Part shown: in pieces, positions 1 to 12,365 of the stretch
Layout: every line of letters starts with the position of its first letter
Numbering within the stretch: position 1 is the stretch's first letter
DNA from: Mercurialis annua
Taxonomy: Eukaryota > Streptophyta > Magnoliopsida > Malpighiales > Euphorbiaceae
Direction: 5' to 3'
Length of the DNA stretch: 64,000 bases
Assembly: GCF_937616625.2 (NCBI RefSeq)
Contig: NC_065575.1
Span: forward strand, 4,905,501-4,969,500
Translations under genes and position numbers: made by a program
Notes under the pieces: generated by a model
Database searches by the model: none
What the model was told of the DNA's origin: nothing
Seen by the model: the letters and a program-made list of their open reading frames with translations, nothing else

Positions 1-3000
1 TCCAAATTTCAAAAGAACCGGATCCTTTCCCAACTGCTAAGAGCACTCTTTCCAGTATTTGAACAGGGATTTGTAGTGAAAGTACTGAGACTGGAGGATT
101 ATTACTAGAGATAACCTATTGATTAACTAAACATCAGAAAAGGTAATTTATAAAGAAACAGAACATGAACAAATTAGATATAAATCAGTACATGTCTGAC
201 TATAAAAATGAATGTAAGAGCTACCTCTTTCAGAAGAAAAAATGGAGGGTCGTTATAGTCTGATGTATCCAGCAGCTTCTCACTGTTGCTCGACCAGATC
301 TTTACACTAAAGAAAATAAGAAATGATATGAACAATGTATCTTTTTTTCTGTATTAATGAGATTGAATTCAGATTACTTATATGGAAACAGGAAAGTGAA
401 AAAAGTGTATTTGACCCATCAAGCCTCAAGTCAGCAACAAAAGAGGAACTAAAGGTGGCACCATATTTTTTGCATGTACAAGAAGTTCAATTGAAGCAGT
501 CAATTGACACAGAGTTTCATTAGATGCTCATTTATGATTAGATGATTGCTTTACCTTCAACGAGACTTACTCTATTTAAACACCCAAAAGCAGGGATATG
601 AAGAATAAATCAATGACATTACAAGCTTAAACTTATGATGTATCAGGAAAAAAAAATTGCTAAATAAGAAAATAAATGTTAATTACACAGATAACCAGTT
701 CAATAACTTATACGATATTCCGGAATTACCTAACTCACCTCCCATCAGAACTTCCACTAGCCAATAAAACTTGAGGATTGCTATTGGATCCAAGAACTGC
801 TAAATTGATTGCAGTGACCCATGAATCGTGTGCCTGTATAAACCCAACAAGCATCATGGTAGCAGGCATCTGACTGTGCTCAACGGAGTAGCTTTGTGGT
901 GCATCGATTCTCCACAATGAGATACTACCAGACTTCCCTCCAACTGCTATTATAGAGAACTTGTGGGGTGGTGTATTTTCAGAAGCCGAACTGGTTTTAG
1001 ATGAGAAACACAATAGTGGTGACCAAGCAACAGCAATCAATGATAACATTGCACTGCGAGAAGCATATTGATTAGCAGTTATCCGTGGGAGTGAGCAGGC
1101 TTCTGGAAATTTCCTTTTCCTTTTATCAGATTCACAATCGATAGCCTGGAAATAAAGAAAAAGGTGAGTAAAAAAGTAACCGTCCGCAACTAAATAATGA
1201 CAGCTAGAGTACTGGACAATAAAAATCACAGCCAGAAAAAACGTTACTTCAAACTATTACAAGTTCACATCAAAATAATATCCAGTCATAATGTTTTAAC
1301 ATAATAGAATTCATGATAGTCTAGCGGCAAAAAAAAAAAACAGGAATTCTTTGTTTATATATAGGAGTTCAGATTCAACTATCTAGGATTAGGCAATTAG
1401 TGGTCCATATGCATTAACGTAATAATGTGATTCACAGAGAATCTGTTGGCCATTGCCGTTAAGAAAAATGCAATCTAGAAAAAGTATATCAATCAGTTGC
1501 AAAAAAAGGTTTCACAACTCTCAGTCGTAAAGAACTTCAGCACAACTAATTCACAATTTTAAACTGCTAATGTTAGAAAATCTTGAAGGGTATTTTTTGG
1601 GGTAAAAGAAAAATATAACAAGGTTGAGAAACGATTCAGAGTCAGTGATTGAAAGACTCGGTTGTATGGAAATTCTACACCTATAGAATTTGAAGCTCTA
1701 CAATAGAGAGTTGATCCAAAAATCTATTAGCACGAAATTCTCAATATATTCTACCAACTCCAAAAATGCGTTAAACTCAAAATCTCTTCCATCTAATTTG
1801 CATTGTTATGGACAAATGATAGTTCATTAGTAAATCAGATCTGTCAGTTTTCTTTGAATTGATATTTGGTCTCCTATAAAATAAGTACTTTAGGCAGATG
1901 TCCTCCCACATCAGTAATTTTTTTTAGATGTTTATTTTAAAAAATAAATGACGATGGAGAAAGAAAATGTAGAAAAACTACCTTCAAGCAAAAAGCTTAC
2001 CTTCAGCTTTCCGCCTTTCATTTTAGCATAAGAGCTGCGTCCAGCATGGGGCTTCTCACTGTTGCTAGCAGCGACTGATAGGCCCCTGAAAGATTCAAAG
2101 TTGTTAGCTGATACACGGTCATACAAAGAACAAAGAGAATTATTACAAATCCCTAGACCTGCTTCAAAATATAATTTTAATCATAAATATAGGACGAAAG
2201 GTGATTTCGAAATAAATAAGCTTATTTTACATATCAGGACCTTTAAGAGGAAACTTTTTCTCAAAGAGAGAATAAAAGCATTTATTTTTATTTTTTTAAA
2301 TAAATAGTAATGTTGTTTCACTTCAGAAGTAACGGCTATATTTCTAATCCAAGTTTTCAACCAGCTTACTACCCCGGAACAACTCCTTCTTCCTCCACCT
2401 TCCTAACCCCACTCCCCCTCCTTCCCAATGGATTACAGTTGTTCTTAATGTCTGTTACAGATGTTCGCATGCTATTAGAGAACCAATTTTAGTTTGAGCC
2501 AATTAACAAGTAGCATCTAAGTCACATAACTATTGATTGGCCTTTATCACAGATATATAAGACCCCCCCACCCACCCTCTCCCCCAAATCTCATGCTCTC
2601 AAGAACCCAATTTTCTGTTGTTCAAGTATTCTGCACAGCGCACACAACATAATGAACTGTAGCAAACAGTCCTTTGGATAGTTTTATTGTGCCGCTTTCC
2701 TCTGCTGGAATGAATTCACAACCCCTCAACAGAAACAAAAGTCTTCAATAGAGAGGTCGCAAACCAATACGGAAAAGTACAAGACAAAAAACATGAAAAC
2801 AAAGAAAAAAGGAAAGGAACAAAAACTTACATGCCATTTGGGACCTGATCTCTTCCTCGCTTACGCTCCTTTTTACTTATAGAGTTTGGAACAAAATTTG
2901 CATGATCACTAGTGCACCCTAGCTCTGTTGTTTGCTCCTTGTAAAGCAGATAAAAAAGTTCAATATATGATACGATACTTACAGCAAATATATAATAGCA

Positions 3001-4876
3001 AATACAAGATCAAATAAACATTGTACCAAGTGAACAAATTCATAGTTCAGTACAAAAGGAACTTACATGATAACACTCTGAATCAGGCATTTCTGGCTCC
3101 CAAACATTGGACTTTACTAGGTAATCATATAGCTTATCTGATAAATCCATAACCTACATATAGAATCAGAGAAAAGGAAATTGATTTCTGATCTATACAC
3201 TTTAAATGTGAAATTCCTAAATATGAAATCAGAGCTGATTTTTTTATTTTATTTTTAAGAAAAAGAAAGAAGAAGAAAATTTGATACTAAAAGCAAAATA
3301 AAAACCATTAGAGTTGTCAAATAATGCTTGCAACAAATAAAAGTTCCAAGCGGGTTACAAAAAAAAAAGCCATGATCCAGAGCACAACAAAAAGAAGCTT
3401 GCTAGCCCAAAAGGAATATTATGGATGGCATTCACTTAGTTGGTTTCTTTGCAGATTGTCAGCTGAAAGGGTAAATGAGCATAAAAAGCAGATTAAAATT
3501 CTACTAACTCAAAAGAAAATTTTGTCGCTGATGAGTCATATTTTGGTATACCATGTTTATGAGTTCTTTCTTTTTTTAACATGTCTTGCATGGTTCAAAT
3601 ATCAGTTCACCATAATTGATATATATTGATTCATTTTGAAGGTTAAGTGATAACGGCTTGTGCAGTTAATAAGCATCTACCTCTACCCACTCAGCACAAA
3701 ATTCACTATATGGTTGTCCATAAAGTTTGACACGTCCTTCTGTGGTGCAAACAGCAAGCAAACACCTGCATGCATAGCAATGCAAGAGAAATGGAATTCT
3801 GAGCATGTGCATATCATTCTCAGAGACAATACATTGTGTGCCGAAGCAAAAGACAAGTCTACATACCCACCGTTAGACGCCAGTCCTAAAGGAGACCATG
3901 AAATGGAACGAACATATGGACGCCGATCCCGACATAGTGCAGTGGGAAGCAAGCATTCAGCAAGTAAATCTGCAAACACCATAAATTACCAAACAATAAT
4001 TATAAAACAGCTAAACATAGGTAGGGGAAAGCAGAAACCAACCACATCAAAAAACTGAGCTGAAGTTTGTTGTCTGATTCGGTTGTTCGATGAAAATGGT
4101 TAGAAAAGTTTGGAGTTTGGTTAACAGTGCAGTTAGGGGGTTTGTAAAACCGAAATAACCGAAGAAACCAAGCTCTTCAAAATTAAGAAGGATTTTTTTG
4201 ACTTTGTATCTAAATTTAGGGGCTTTTTTGTTATTTTACCCAAAATTTAAAGGATTTTATTTAATTTTAGATATAAGTCCAAACCGAAATTAGAAACCGA
4301 AACCGAGCCGACCGAAAATTTCGGTGTTTGATTAAAAAATTTCGGTTCGGTCGACCATTTAGAAAATTCCGGCATCGTCCGTTCTGGTCGATTCGGAACC
4401 GATCAATGCTCACCCCTAATAAAAGAGGTGCCTAATCGCTAATTTATCCTTTTAAAGGTATAAAAACAGGCCAAACTTATGGGTTATACTGTGATACTAA
4501 AATCAGAATAATGCATGTTCATTTAACAGACAAAAATATCATATTAAATGAAATTCAAGAGAACAATAACTATACCTTCGCTTTTAACTAGCCCAATTGG
4601 ATAAGGATTGCATGTAGGAACGGTGATTAAGCCTCGTGACCCATAAGACAATGCTGGATTCTGCGGCAATGCTGGATTCTGATAGTTCCAAACATACAGA
4701 TGAACTTAAATCAGCAGAATAAACAAAATCAATTGGAGAAACAAATTTGTATTAATTACCAGAATGATGACAAGGTGACCGCAGGCAACAGCGATGAGAT
4801 TCTCTTCGGACCAAGCTATGGCGTTAGGGTATACAGGTGAAGCCGCTAGTGGAGCAGCTTGAAATCGTGAAGCCAT
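1..4876 (-). CDS. TFIIIC90-type WD40-repeat protein, partial at 3' end
   Basis: Ten coding exons can be traced on the minus strand with in-phase GT-AG junctions: 4876-4760, 4678-4576, 3969-3867, 3765-3681, 3153-3067, 2937-2831, 2085-2001, 1145-739, 306-225, and 115 to the window edge. About 430 residues are present and the C-terminal part lies outside. The start at MASRFQAA is preferred over an in-frame Met 17 codons upstream because it precedes the conserved segment. The protein shows beta-propeller features: an AIAWS start, ISWSPLG, AVAWSPLL, a GSISLWRI blade end, HDSWVTAI, ASGSSDG and VKIWSS. A basic stretch, KKERKRGRD, could be a nuclear signal. From memory of the family this resembles the plant transducin/WD40 protein related to human GTF3C4 (TFIIIC90), a subunit of the RNA polymerase III factor TFIIIC. 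WD40 family membership is firm; the TFIIIC assignment is recall. It faces the P1 gene head to head across about 1 kb. Confidence 0.8.
4080..4420. repeat. CCGAAC-rich dispersed repeat inside intron 2 of the WD40 gene
   Basis: The intron between 3969 and 4576 holds a stretch rich in AACCGAA/TTCGGTT words on both strands. It ends in a GATCAATGCTCACCCCTAAT-type terminus. Similar CCGAAC-rich blocks occur at 29890-30000 and 43091-44020, and the last of these has clear transposon ends. I infer a degenerate copy of the same kind of element. I did not find a target duplication here. Confidence 0.4.
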
Positions 4877-5840
4877 GAAAATTGAGTACTCGATCAATTG
4901 TTTCACACTGAGAGCATGTATAAACACTGATGAGCTAGTTAAATAAAGACCGGCAGTTAATGTGGAAGAAGGTGAGACAATTCAAACGACGTAGTACTTA
5001 TGATTTGGTGGCTGCTAAAATAGTTGTATTACTTCGAAGCAGTGATTTATAGCCAAGGACTAAGAACCAAGGATGAAAAAGTTTAGACTTGTTGTTTTTT
5101 ACTGAATTAAGTGGCAATTTGCCCTCTTAAATTATAACTAATGAGCAATCAACATATAAATTTATTTTATAGACAAATTAATTACAAGTTCGTTATAGCC
5201 ACAAAATGTATTAATTGTCCATTCCAGGGGCAAATTGCTATATAAATCTTGTTTTACTATTATATGTGTTTTACTATTACATGTGATTTCGAGGGCTTAA
5301 TTTCACTAGCGGTACCTCATATTTGAGTCTTTTATCACTTTTATTCTTAAAATTTAGTTTCCTTCTGAATTTTTAAGTCTCGGTTTGACGATAAATTAAA
5401 AAATCTGTGTCCAATTTTTAACTAACATTAGTAATGTTCGATAACGTGGCATCAATGATAAAAATGCAAAAGACAACAGATGAAAATAAGCCGATTTCAA
5501 AAATACTATCAGGGTAATCGGTTCGACCCGGAAATAAAAATTTGGTACGGGCTTTTTTCTTTTGAAAAATAAGCCATTGGGCCATCCCTTCATAAGCCCC
5601 GAAAGAGAAAGCCCAACAAGGTCTCCCATCTCCGATTTCATTCATAATCAAAACCCTAGACCTATAAATTCAACTGCATCAAATTATCTCTCACGTTAAT
5701 CTTCATTGCTGCCCCTCCTCCTCCATTTTCCAGGTCTGATTTCGAATACCCACAATATTATTTCATTAGGGTTTGTTTCATTATCATTAATTTTATTTAA
5801 TAATCGCAGATAATTGAATCTTTAGAAGGGGTTTTTAACA
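4877..5840. other. Intergenic region with divergent promoters (WD40 gene / P1 gene)
   Basis: This gap separates two divergently transcribed housekeeping genes. Around 5103-5245 there is a short inverted repeat whose ends both read GCAATTTGCCC. It resembles the larger element at 55316-55579 and is probably a small degraded MITE. The last 300 bases carry the P1 promoter motifs listed separately. Confidence 0.5.
5578..5670 (+). promoter_or_regulatory. Promoter motifs of the P1 gene: site II, telo-box, TATA
   Basis: A TGGGCC word (site II type) lies at 5578-5583 and an AAACCCTAG telo-box at 5651-5659. A TATAAAT box follows at about 5663. This set is the usual plant ribosomal-protein promoter layout. 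A pyrimidine-rich leader with CCCCTCCTCCTCC follows, and a leader intron from about 5735 to 5809 is possible. Confidence 0.55.
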
Positions 5841-6378
5841 ATGTCTAACCAAGAACTCGCTTGTACTTTGGCTGTCTTGATCCTCCACGACGATAATGTC
5901 GCCATCACTGTAATTACCCTTATCTTAATTTTTTGTTTGATTTTAAAAATGATGCTAATTTTAATATTAATATGTGAATTTTGTATTTGATTTTATTGTA
6001 TAGGCGGAGAAGATTGCTACCTTAGTGAAGGAAGCCAATGTGCCAATTGAATCATACTGGCCAAGGTTGTTTGCCAAGCTGGCTGAAAAGAGAAATGTCG
6101 ACGATCTTTTAATGAACGTCGGTTCTGGCGGCGCTGCTGCTCCTGTTGCTGTTGGAGCTCCTGCTGGAGGTGCTGCGGCCGCGGCTGCTGCTCCTGCTGC
6201 TGAAGAGAAGAAGGTATATTTTGCTATGTTTTGTTTTTGTATTATTAATTAGTTTAGATATATACGAGATTTGTTAAGATTGTTTTGCTGATTGTTATTT
6301 GTAACTTGTTTTTGTTGTATCCAGGAGGAGCCAAAGGAAGAAAGTGATGACGACATGGGCTTTAGCTTGTTCGATTAG
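5841..6378 (+). CDS. RPP1: 60S acidic ribosomal protein P1
   Basis: Three exons (5841-5909, 6004-6213, 6325-6378) join in frame to 110 residues, the usual length for plant P1. The N-terminal helical dimerisation region begins [19 protein letters not shown] flexible Ala/Gly/Pro-rich hinge follows ([16 protein letters not shown]). The charged C-terminus ends in the universal stalk signature [12 protein letters not shown]1 pairs with P2 on P0 to form the lateral stalk of the cytosolic large ribosomal subunit, where it recruits translational GTPases. The LILHDD/ITAEKI region and the short N-terminus favour P1 over P2 or P3. All introns are GT-AG, and the promoter has telo-box and site II motifs as expected for this class. 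Confidence 0.95.
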
Positions 6379-8266
6379 GTGCTTTCAATCCTTTTTTATC
6401 GAATCATTAGTGCTTTTTGGTTATTTCTGCAAGTAGGCAAAAGATAGGTTTCATTTATTGTGTTTTGAGACTAATTGAAACAGTTGTATGTTGAAAAGGT
6501 TAAGTTTTGAGTAATCTGAGATAATTTACGCTCTTGGTATACTTTTAAGTATTCCTTTATATTCAATTGTACACTGCAAATTCTAAATTAGTGGATCTTT
6601 TGGACCATTGATTTGATTGTTCTGTCACTTGTCGGAAAATCTCTTACTGAACTTCTTTATGCTATGCATTTTAATGCTTCGAGTAAAAATTCAATACAAT
6701 AATAGGTGTTTTGTTGCTAATCAAGAATTTTAGATATTCTGGCCTTGGCTATATTTAGCTGTAATAATTTGTTATTTGTGTGAGGCTACTTATTATCTGC
6801 ACAAGTATGTTCCAAAATGGATTTAGAAGCTGTTTTGTGGTCTTTCTGCGATAGTAAAGTCCTGCTATTTGAACGTGCTCGGCAAAATGTTCTCATTGAA
6901 TGGTTATCTTGTAGAAATGGGATTATGTTCAATAATTTATTTCGACCTGTTGTTTCCTTCCATGACATTTTTGGATCCTATTAGCCATAGTGTTGATAAT
7001 TTTCTTTCAATCCTCCCGATTTTCATCAGTGATTGATTTGTTATGTTGTTGATGTGAGGCTTGAACTTGTGGACTTTGTTCTGCTTACAATTATTTGAGC
7101 ATCTTCTTAGCACCAAGCTTATTTGCGTTATGCAATCTGTCAATGCTTGTTATGCAATCTGTCAATGCTTGTTAAATTTACATTTTTTTTTTTACTTTTC
7201 AGCCTCGTACAATTTATAGTCTGGTCAATTAAAACAATGTTATGAATTGCTCTACAAACCTGGGAGAGTAAAATCAAGCATCAGAAGATGCAGTCTTGTT
7301 GCCCAACTCGGTCTCTTCATATTTCATGCAAATGTTTATTGGTCATTGAAATACTATCTTATAGTTTATTGTGCTTGATTTTGTGGAATTGTCCCTTTGG
7401 AGTGTTGACATTGTAGACAACCAAATGATATGCATTTTCTGCTTCTTTGTCCAACATTTTCTTACCATTTTAATATGGTTATATGGATTCTGCATTGTAG
7501 TAGCATTGTTTTTAAACCCTAATCTTCTCTCTTATGTTCCCACCAAAATTCTTAAATTTCAATCCACAATTAGAAAAATCCTTGACGTTTTATTAATTGT
7601 TTACAAAAATCCTTTATGTCGGTAGCTGAAGTGTTATAAAACATAAAAATGGCAAAAACATATAGATGTACTCCAGATATTTTACTCAAAGAAAATTTTC
7701 AATTTTCAATATCAACTCGATTTCAACTGTAACTTTCAAAAGTGTCTGAATTTGAAAGCGTCACAAATAGGCTCATAAAATCAAAATAGAGGTACGAATA
7801 GATCTCTCATTCAAAACTATCCATAAAATTGTTAAATCTATATATAATTACTAAACTTATCTCAACTCTTTTCAATATTTACAAACCCTTTCATGATTAA
7901 AAGATAAAACATCTAAAAATATTACCATTTTGATGCCATCTTCTATTTATTTTGTATAGTGTTAGTTGTCAATTTTATTCTATGCTTGTAGATTTTAGCT
8001 CTTAAAAAGATTGAAATAACAAATAACAAATAAAATGCATCACTGCGATTTTTTTGGTTGAAACATATGTTGAGTAAATCAGGAGTCTATAAGATTTCAA
8101 TTGCTATTGTTGAAACTGCGCGTAGATCAGATCGTGTTTAGATTGTGGTCGAAAATGCCCTTTTTGCGAACTTTGTAAATCATCGATCATTCAGTCAACA
8201 CAACATTTATTTATCAAAATCGGCCAGCATTATTAGTTAGCTTAGATGCATCTGAAGTGACAATGT
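6379..8266. other. Intergenic region between P1 and starch synthase (convergent 3' ends)
   Basis: This is the 3' flank of both neighbouring genes, which converge here. A perfect 22-bp tandem duplication (unit TTATGCAATCTGTCAATGCTTG) sits at 7128-7171. The rest is AT-rich and I see no convincing coding segment; open frames here are short and lack splice or domain support. Confidence 0.5.
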
Positions 8267-11200
8267 TTACGGAGTAGCAATATTTTCCTTGGCTAGAGGA
8301 GCAATCTCCTCTCCGTCGATCCCGGATTCACTTCCCGCAACCTCCAAACTTAACAGCAACTGCTCCCACTTTTTTGCAGGGCCCTGTTCCATCACCATTT
8401 AATTTTCAACTCAACAACAATCAAGAATCAATGATTTTATGATTTATTCAACTTAACACTATTAGCTGCTTCTCTCTTTGTTGGTTTACCTTCCATGAAA
8501 GATCTTGAGCCATACAATTCTGTATCATTTCCGCCAAAGCATGAGTACCATAAACGCTTAGTGCCCTCTTCACTGTTTTTGCAATGGCAATTGCATCCGC
8601 AGGATCAACTTTATCACACTGAAGCAAAACAACAGAACATTAATCACCCTTGTTTCGAACAAAATACACTAGCTAAAAAGTATGTTGTACGGAAACCAAC
8701 CTAACGAAAATGCTTCTAAAATCATTCTGAAACTCTTATATTTATAATATATTCTTGTAAAAATATTGTTTGTCGGTTTTCGCATTGAGCACTGTTTTTC
8801 AAATTGGATGTTTTCCATTTAAGTGTTTCTATTTTCGTGCTATATATTACATAGGATGTATCCTTACCTCGACGCTGAAAGCACCCATATGAAAACCTGT
8901 ATAACCTTCTAAAACAGTATCAACAAGACCCCCTGTTGAAGCAACAATAGGCACCTGTATAAGATTTCAGACAGGCCTCAGGTTAACGCTTTTCGTTTGT
9001 ATAAAACGTTTTCCAGTGCAGTACTAGTGTTGAAAGGCCTTACTGTTCCATATCGCATTGCGTGTAACTGAATCAGACCACATGGTTCAAATCTACTCGG
9101 GACTAATATAAAGTCAGCCCCGGCTATGATCATATGCGCTAGAGGAACGTTGAATTTCGCCACTCCTTGAGCCTTTCCGGGATATAACTTCGCCAGTTGC
9201 AATATCTGTTGCTCCATTTGCTTTTTGCCGGTGCCCTGTAAGGAATTAAAGATTCTTTTCTGTCAGTAAATTATGTTAATCGACTTAGTTAAACTAAAGG
9301 ATCTACTAATCGAAAATAAAGTTAAATTCGATCTAAACTCGGGAGGAGCCACTGTAATTATCTCTAATTTCTATATGTACAATTCTTACAAGGATGATTA
9401 TTTGGATATTTTCTTGAATGAAGTGTGGAATGGCTTCTGCAAGAATGTCTGAGCCTTTCTGTTCTTCAAGTCTACCAATAAAACCAATTACAGGAACATT
9501 TCTATCAACAGGTAACCCAACTTCAGCTTGTAGTGATTCCTTCAGAAGAGCCTTTGCTTCCATAACCTTATTAAAATCAAAAATTCTGATTTGTCATTTA
9601 CTTCCAGTCAGAAACATGGTAAGAAAATGACTAAATAAGTTTTTACTGTTCCAGATTATCTTACAGTGTCAGCATCAAATTTGAGATCAATGTATTTGTC
9701 AGTAGATGGATTCCATTCCTGAACATCCATGCCGTTGACAATTCCGGACATTCCAGATTCAGACTTGCGAATTATGTTGTCTAGTTCGACACCTTTTTCC
9801 ACGCTGGACACAAGTTCTTCCGCGTAGTAGGGGCTCACAGTTACAAGCTTGTCAGATTCTAATATTCCAGCTTTCATCCAGTTAATCTTTCTTCCTTTCA
9901 CAGGTTTGTCATATCTGCAAAATCAAACAAACTTCCGTAATCTGCATACAATGACGGAACCAGGATTACTATATTAGGAGCTCTTGAAGTATTTGGATTT
10001 AGAAATAAAAATTAAGATTCTGATATAATTTTGATAGGAAGTCGAAAAGTAAAAGCAGCAGTACCCATCAATAAAATCAAAAGAGCTCTTGAACTCATCA
10101 GGAAGATTCAGAAGTGCAAAATCAGCAAATGCAAATCTTCCTTGATAGGCAATATTGTGAATGCAGAAAGCAACCTGAAAGGTTTATAAATTTATAACAA
10201 ACCACCAATTATGACATGCAGAAACCAGAGAGATTCTAACATATTGAATTATTTAAGTAGCGGTGCTGCAGAGTTCGAGCCAATTCGAGTTATTGGAAAT
10301 TCACTCAGAATAATATTCCAAATTGGCTCAACATTAATCGAGTTCGAGTTCAAGCTACTCAAACACACCTTAAGGTCTAGTCGAGCTCGAATTTCACGGC
10401 TGACTCGACTCTACACTCCCTATATTTAAGTCAGATACTGGTAGATTCATATTTCATACCTTAGCATTTGTATAGATGCCTCTAGACTTGTACATGCTTT
10501 TCAGATAGCAAGGAACAAGAGCCGTGTGCCAATCATTAGCAATGAAGATAACATCCTCACCTGCAACAATCATACAATACCAAATTCTCAGCAACAGAAT
10601 CACAAACCCTAATTTTAGATATTTGATCTGATAAATGGCTGTTCAGTGTTCACCATATGGTCCTGAGAAGAATTTGCTACTATTCAGACTTAACAACCGA
10701 GGTGCCTCGATAGCTGCCTGAAACCCGAAATGAAATTACACTCCAATTCAATGCAACCAAATTACAATGCAATGTTGCACGGAAACTAGTCGAGTGCTAT
10801 GCTTTCCACATTTTCGTTTCAGAAGATCCTTCTGAAAACTCAAAAACTTTGCACTTATAAGAGGTTTTATAAATTTCCGTTCGCATAGTTTTTCCAGCAT
10901 TTTTCGTTCCCGTGCAACATAAATTGCAAGTTTTTCTTATCAGATTGAAGAAAGTGCATTTTGAATTAGCAAATGGATAAACCTGGCAAAACAAGCTGAA
11001 ACGAAGTTGGTTATCTTCATAATCATCTCCAGCTTGAGGACCGTAGAGTTTCGACCCGCTTTTACCCCATACCTTACAAGTTTAGTAAATACTTCACTAT
11101 TGCGGTTAATTAAGCTAAAAAAAGCTCCAGCAAACACGGAAATACTTGTACCTTCTCTAAGAACATTGGATGATCGATAAAAACGCGATCAACCCCTCGT

Positions 11201-12171
11201 TTGTAGCAATGGAAGTAGCGAACCGTCTCGATTTTATCCCCAACTTTTACCTGTTAGTATAAGGGAAAAGCTAAAATTATAGCACAAGCTAAAAGTTGTT
11301 TCGTTTTACTCAATTCAGTGTCCCCTGTGATACTGTTACTGAAAAATTTATTTATAATTCTAGGTGATAAACTCGGTTCATATGAAAAATTATCATTTCC
11401 AAAGCCGAAAACAACAGTATCTACCTGAACGACAACATTTGTATCCCATGCATCTTTATACTGATCGTGTCTGGGTGAGATTGTCATAACTCTGTGCCCA
11501 TTGGCCTTGAAAAGAAGCATCAAAATCAGATTAGCTTTAGCTATTTTATAACAGTTTTCACATGTTTTAGCTATGAGATGTTTTAAAAAAAAAAAAAATG
11601 TTACAGTTTTATGACAATTTAACATCAAGAAATTGAATTTTAGCTTATGAAACTATTTGCATTGCTGAAAAAAACAATGTAGAACCTGATAAGTTTTCGT
11701 GCAATATAACTTTCCGTGCAACATAACTGTATAGTTAGGACTCGGAACCCGATTTTGAGCCTACTAGCAATGAGATTGGTTGTAGGTATAAAATTCTAAA
11801 ATCGAAAATAAATTACCAAAATGTAGAATTCGAGTTAACTAAAAACTCACTGCCATGGCTGGTGGAAGACCACCAAGAACATCGCCAAGTCCACCAGTTT
11901 TACTCCATGGACCAACCTCTGTTCCAATAAAAATCAAGTTCATACCAATTCCACATTTAACAACTCCAAATTTCTTGGAGCTACTAATCATTTTCCTCAT
12001 AACAGCTCTGCTTCTCAACTTCACCATATCCAACTTGTTCAACCGTAACCCGACACAGCAATTACTCGAGCTATAATTCGACAAAATCACTTCTTGTCGC
12101 GACACATTCGCTTTGTTGTTTATTTGACACCTCGTGGTAACATTATAATGTGAAGAACATAAGCTAGCCAT
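8267..12171 (-). CDS. GBSS1: Granule-bound starch synthase, plastid
   Basis: Thirteen coding exons on the minus strand join without a frame break to 605 residues: 12171-11851, 11505-11425, 11250-11152, 11072-10983, 10717-10654, 10560-10460, 10174-10065, 9914-9665, 9566-9390, 9235-9044, 8954-8868, 8618-8490, 8383-8267. The first ~75 residues are Ser/Arg-rich and acid-poor, as in a plastid transit peptide. The GT5 ADP-glucose site KTGGLGD lies at residues 91-97 and the C-terminal loop STGGL at about 501-505. [17 protein letters not shown] and the final [14 protein letters not shown] are typical of the family. The enzyme adds glucose from ADP-glucose to amylose inside starch granules. Length, exon count and the KTGGLGD lysine are all normal. 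Assignment to GBSS rather than soluble starch synthases rests on the short N-terminus and the C-terminus. GBSSI versus a second GBSS isoform cannot be settled here. Confidence 0.95.
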
Positions 12172-12328
12172 TGGTACTTGTTAAAGTCCTGCATAAATTA
12201 AGCATCAAAGAATAAGGTAAAAAGAAAGACATTGGAATTAAAAGATTAAAGATGGAATGTACCAAAGTGAAGACTTTTGTTGGAGAGAAACTCACAATAA
12301 TTTGATAAATAATAGTACAATGTAATTT

Positions 12329-12365
<37 letters not shown>

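Noticed and set aside
3300..3630. 101-codon plus-strand frame
   Set aside because: It sits in an intron of the WD40 gene; low-complexity N-terminus and no support.
3660..4058. 132-codon plus-strand frame
   Set aside because: It lies antisense over exons 3 and 4 of the WD40 gene, which join in phase with their neighbours on the other strand.
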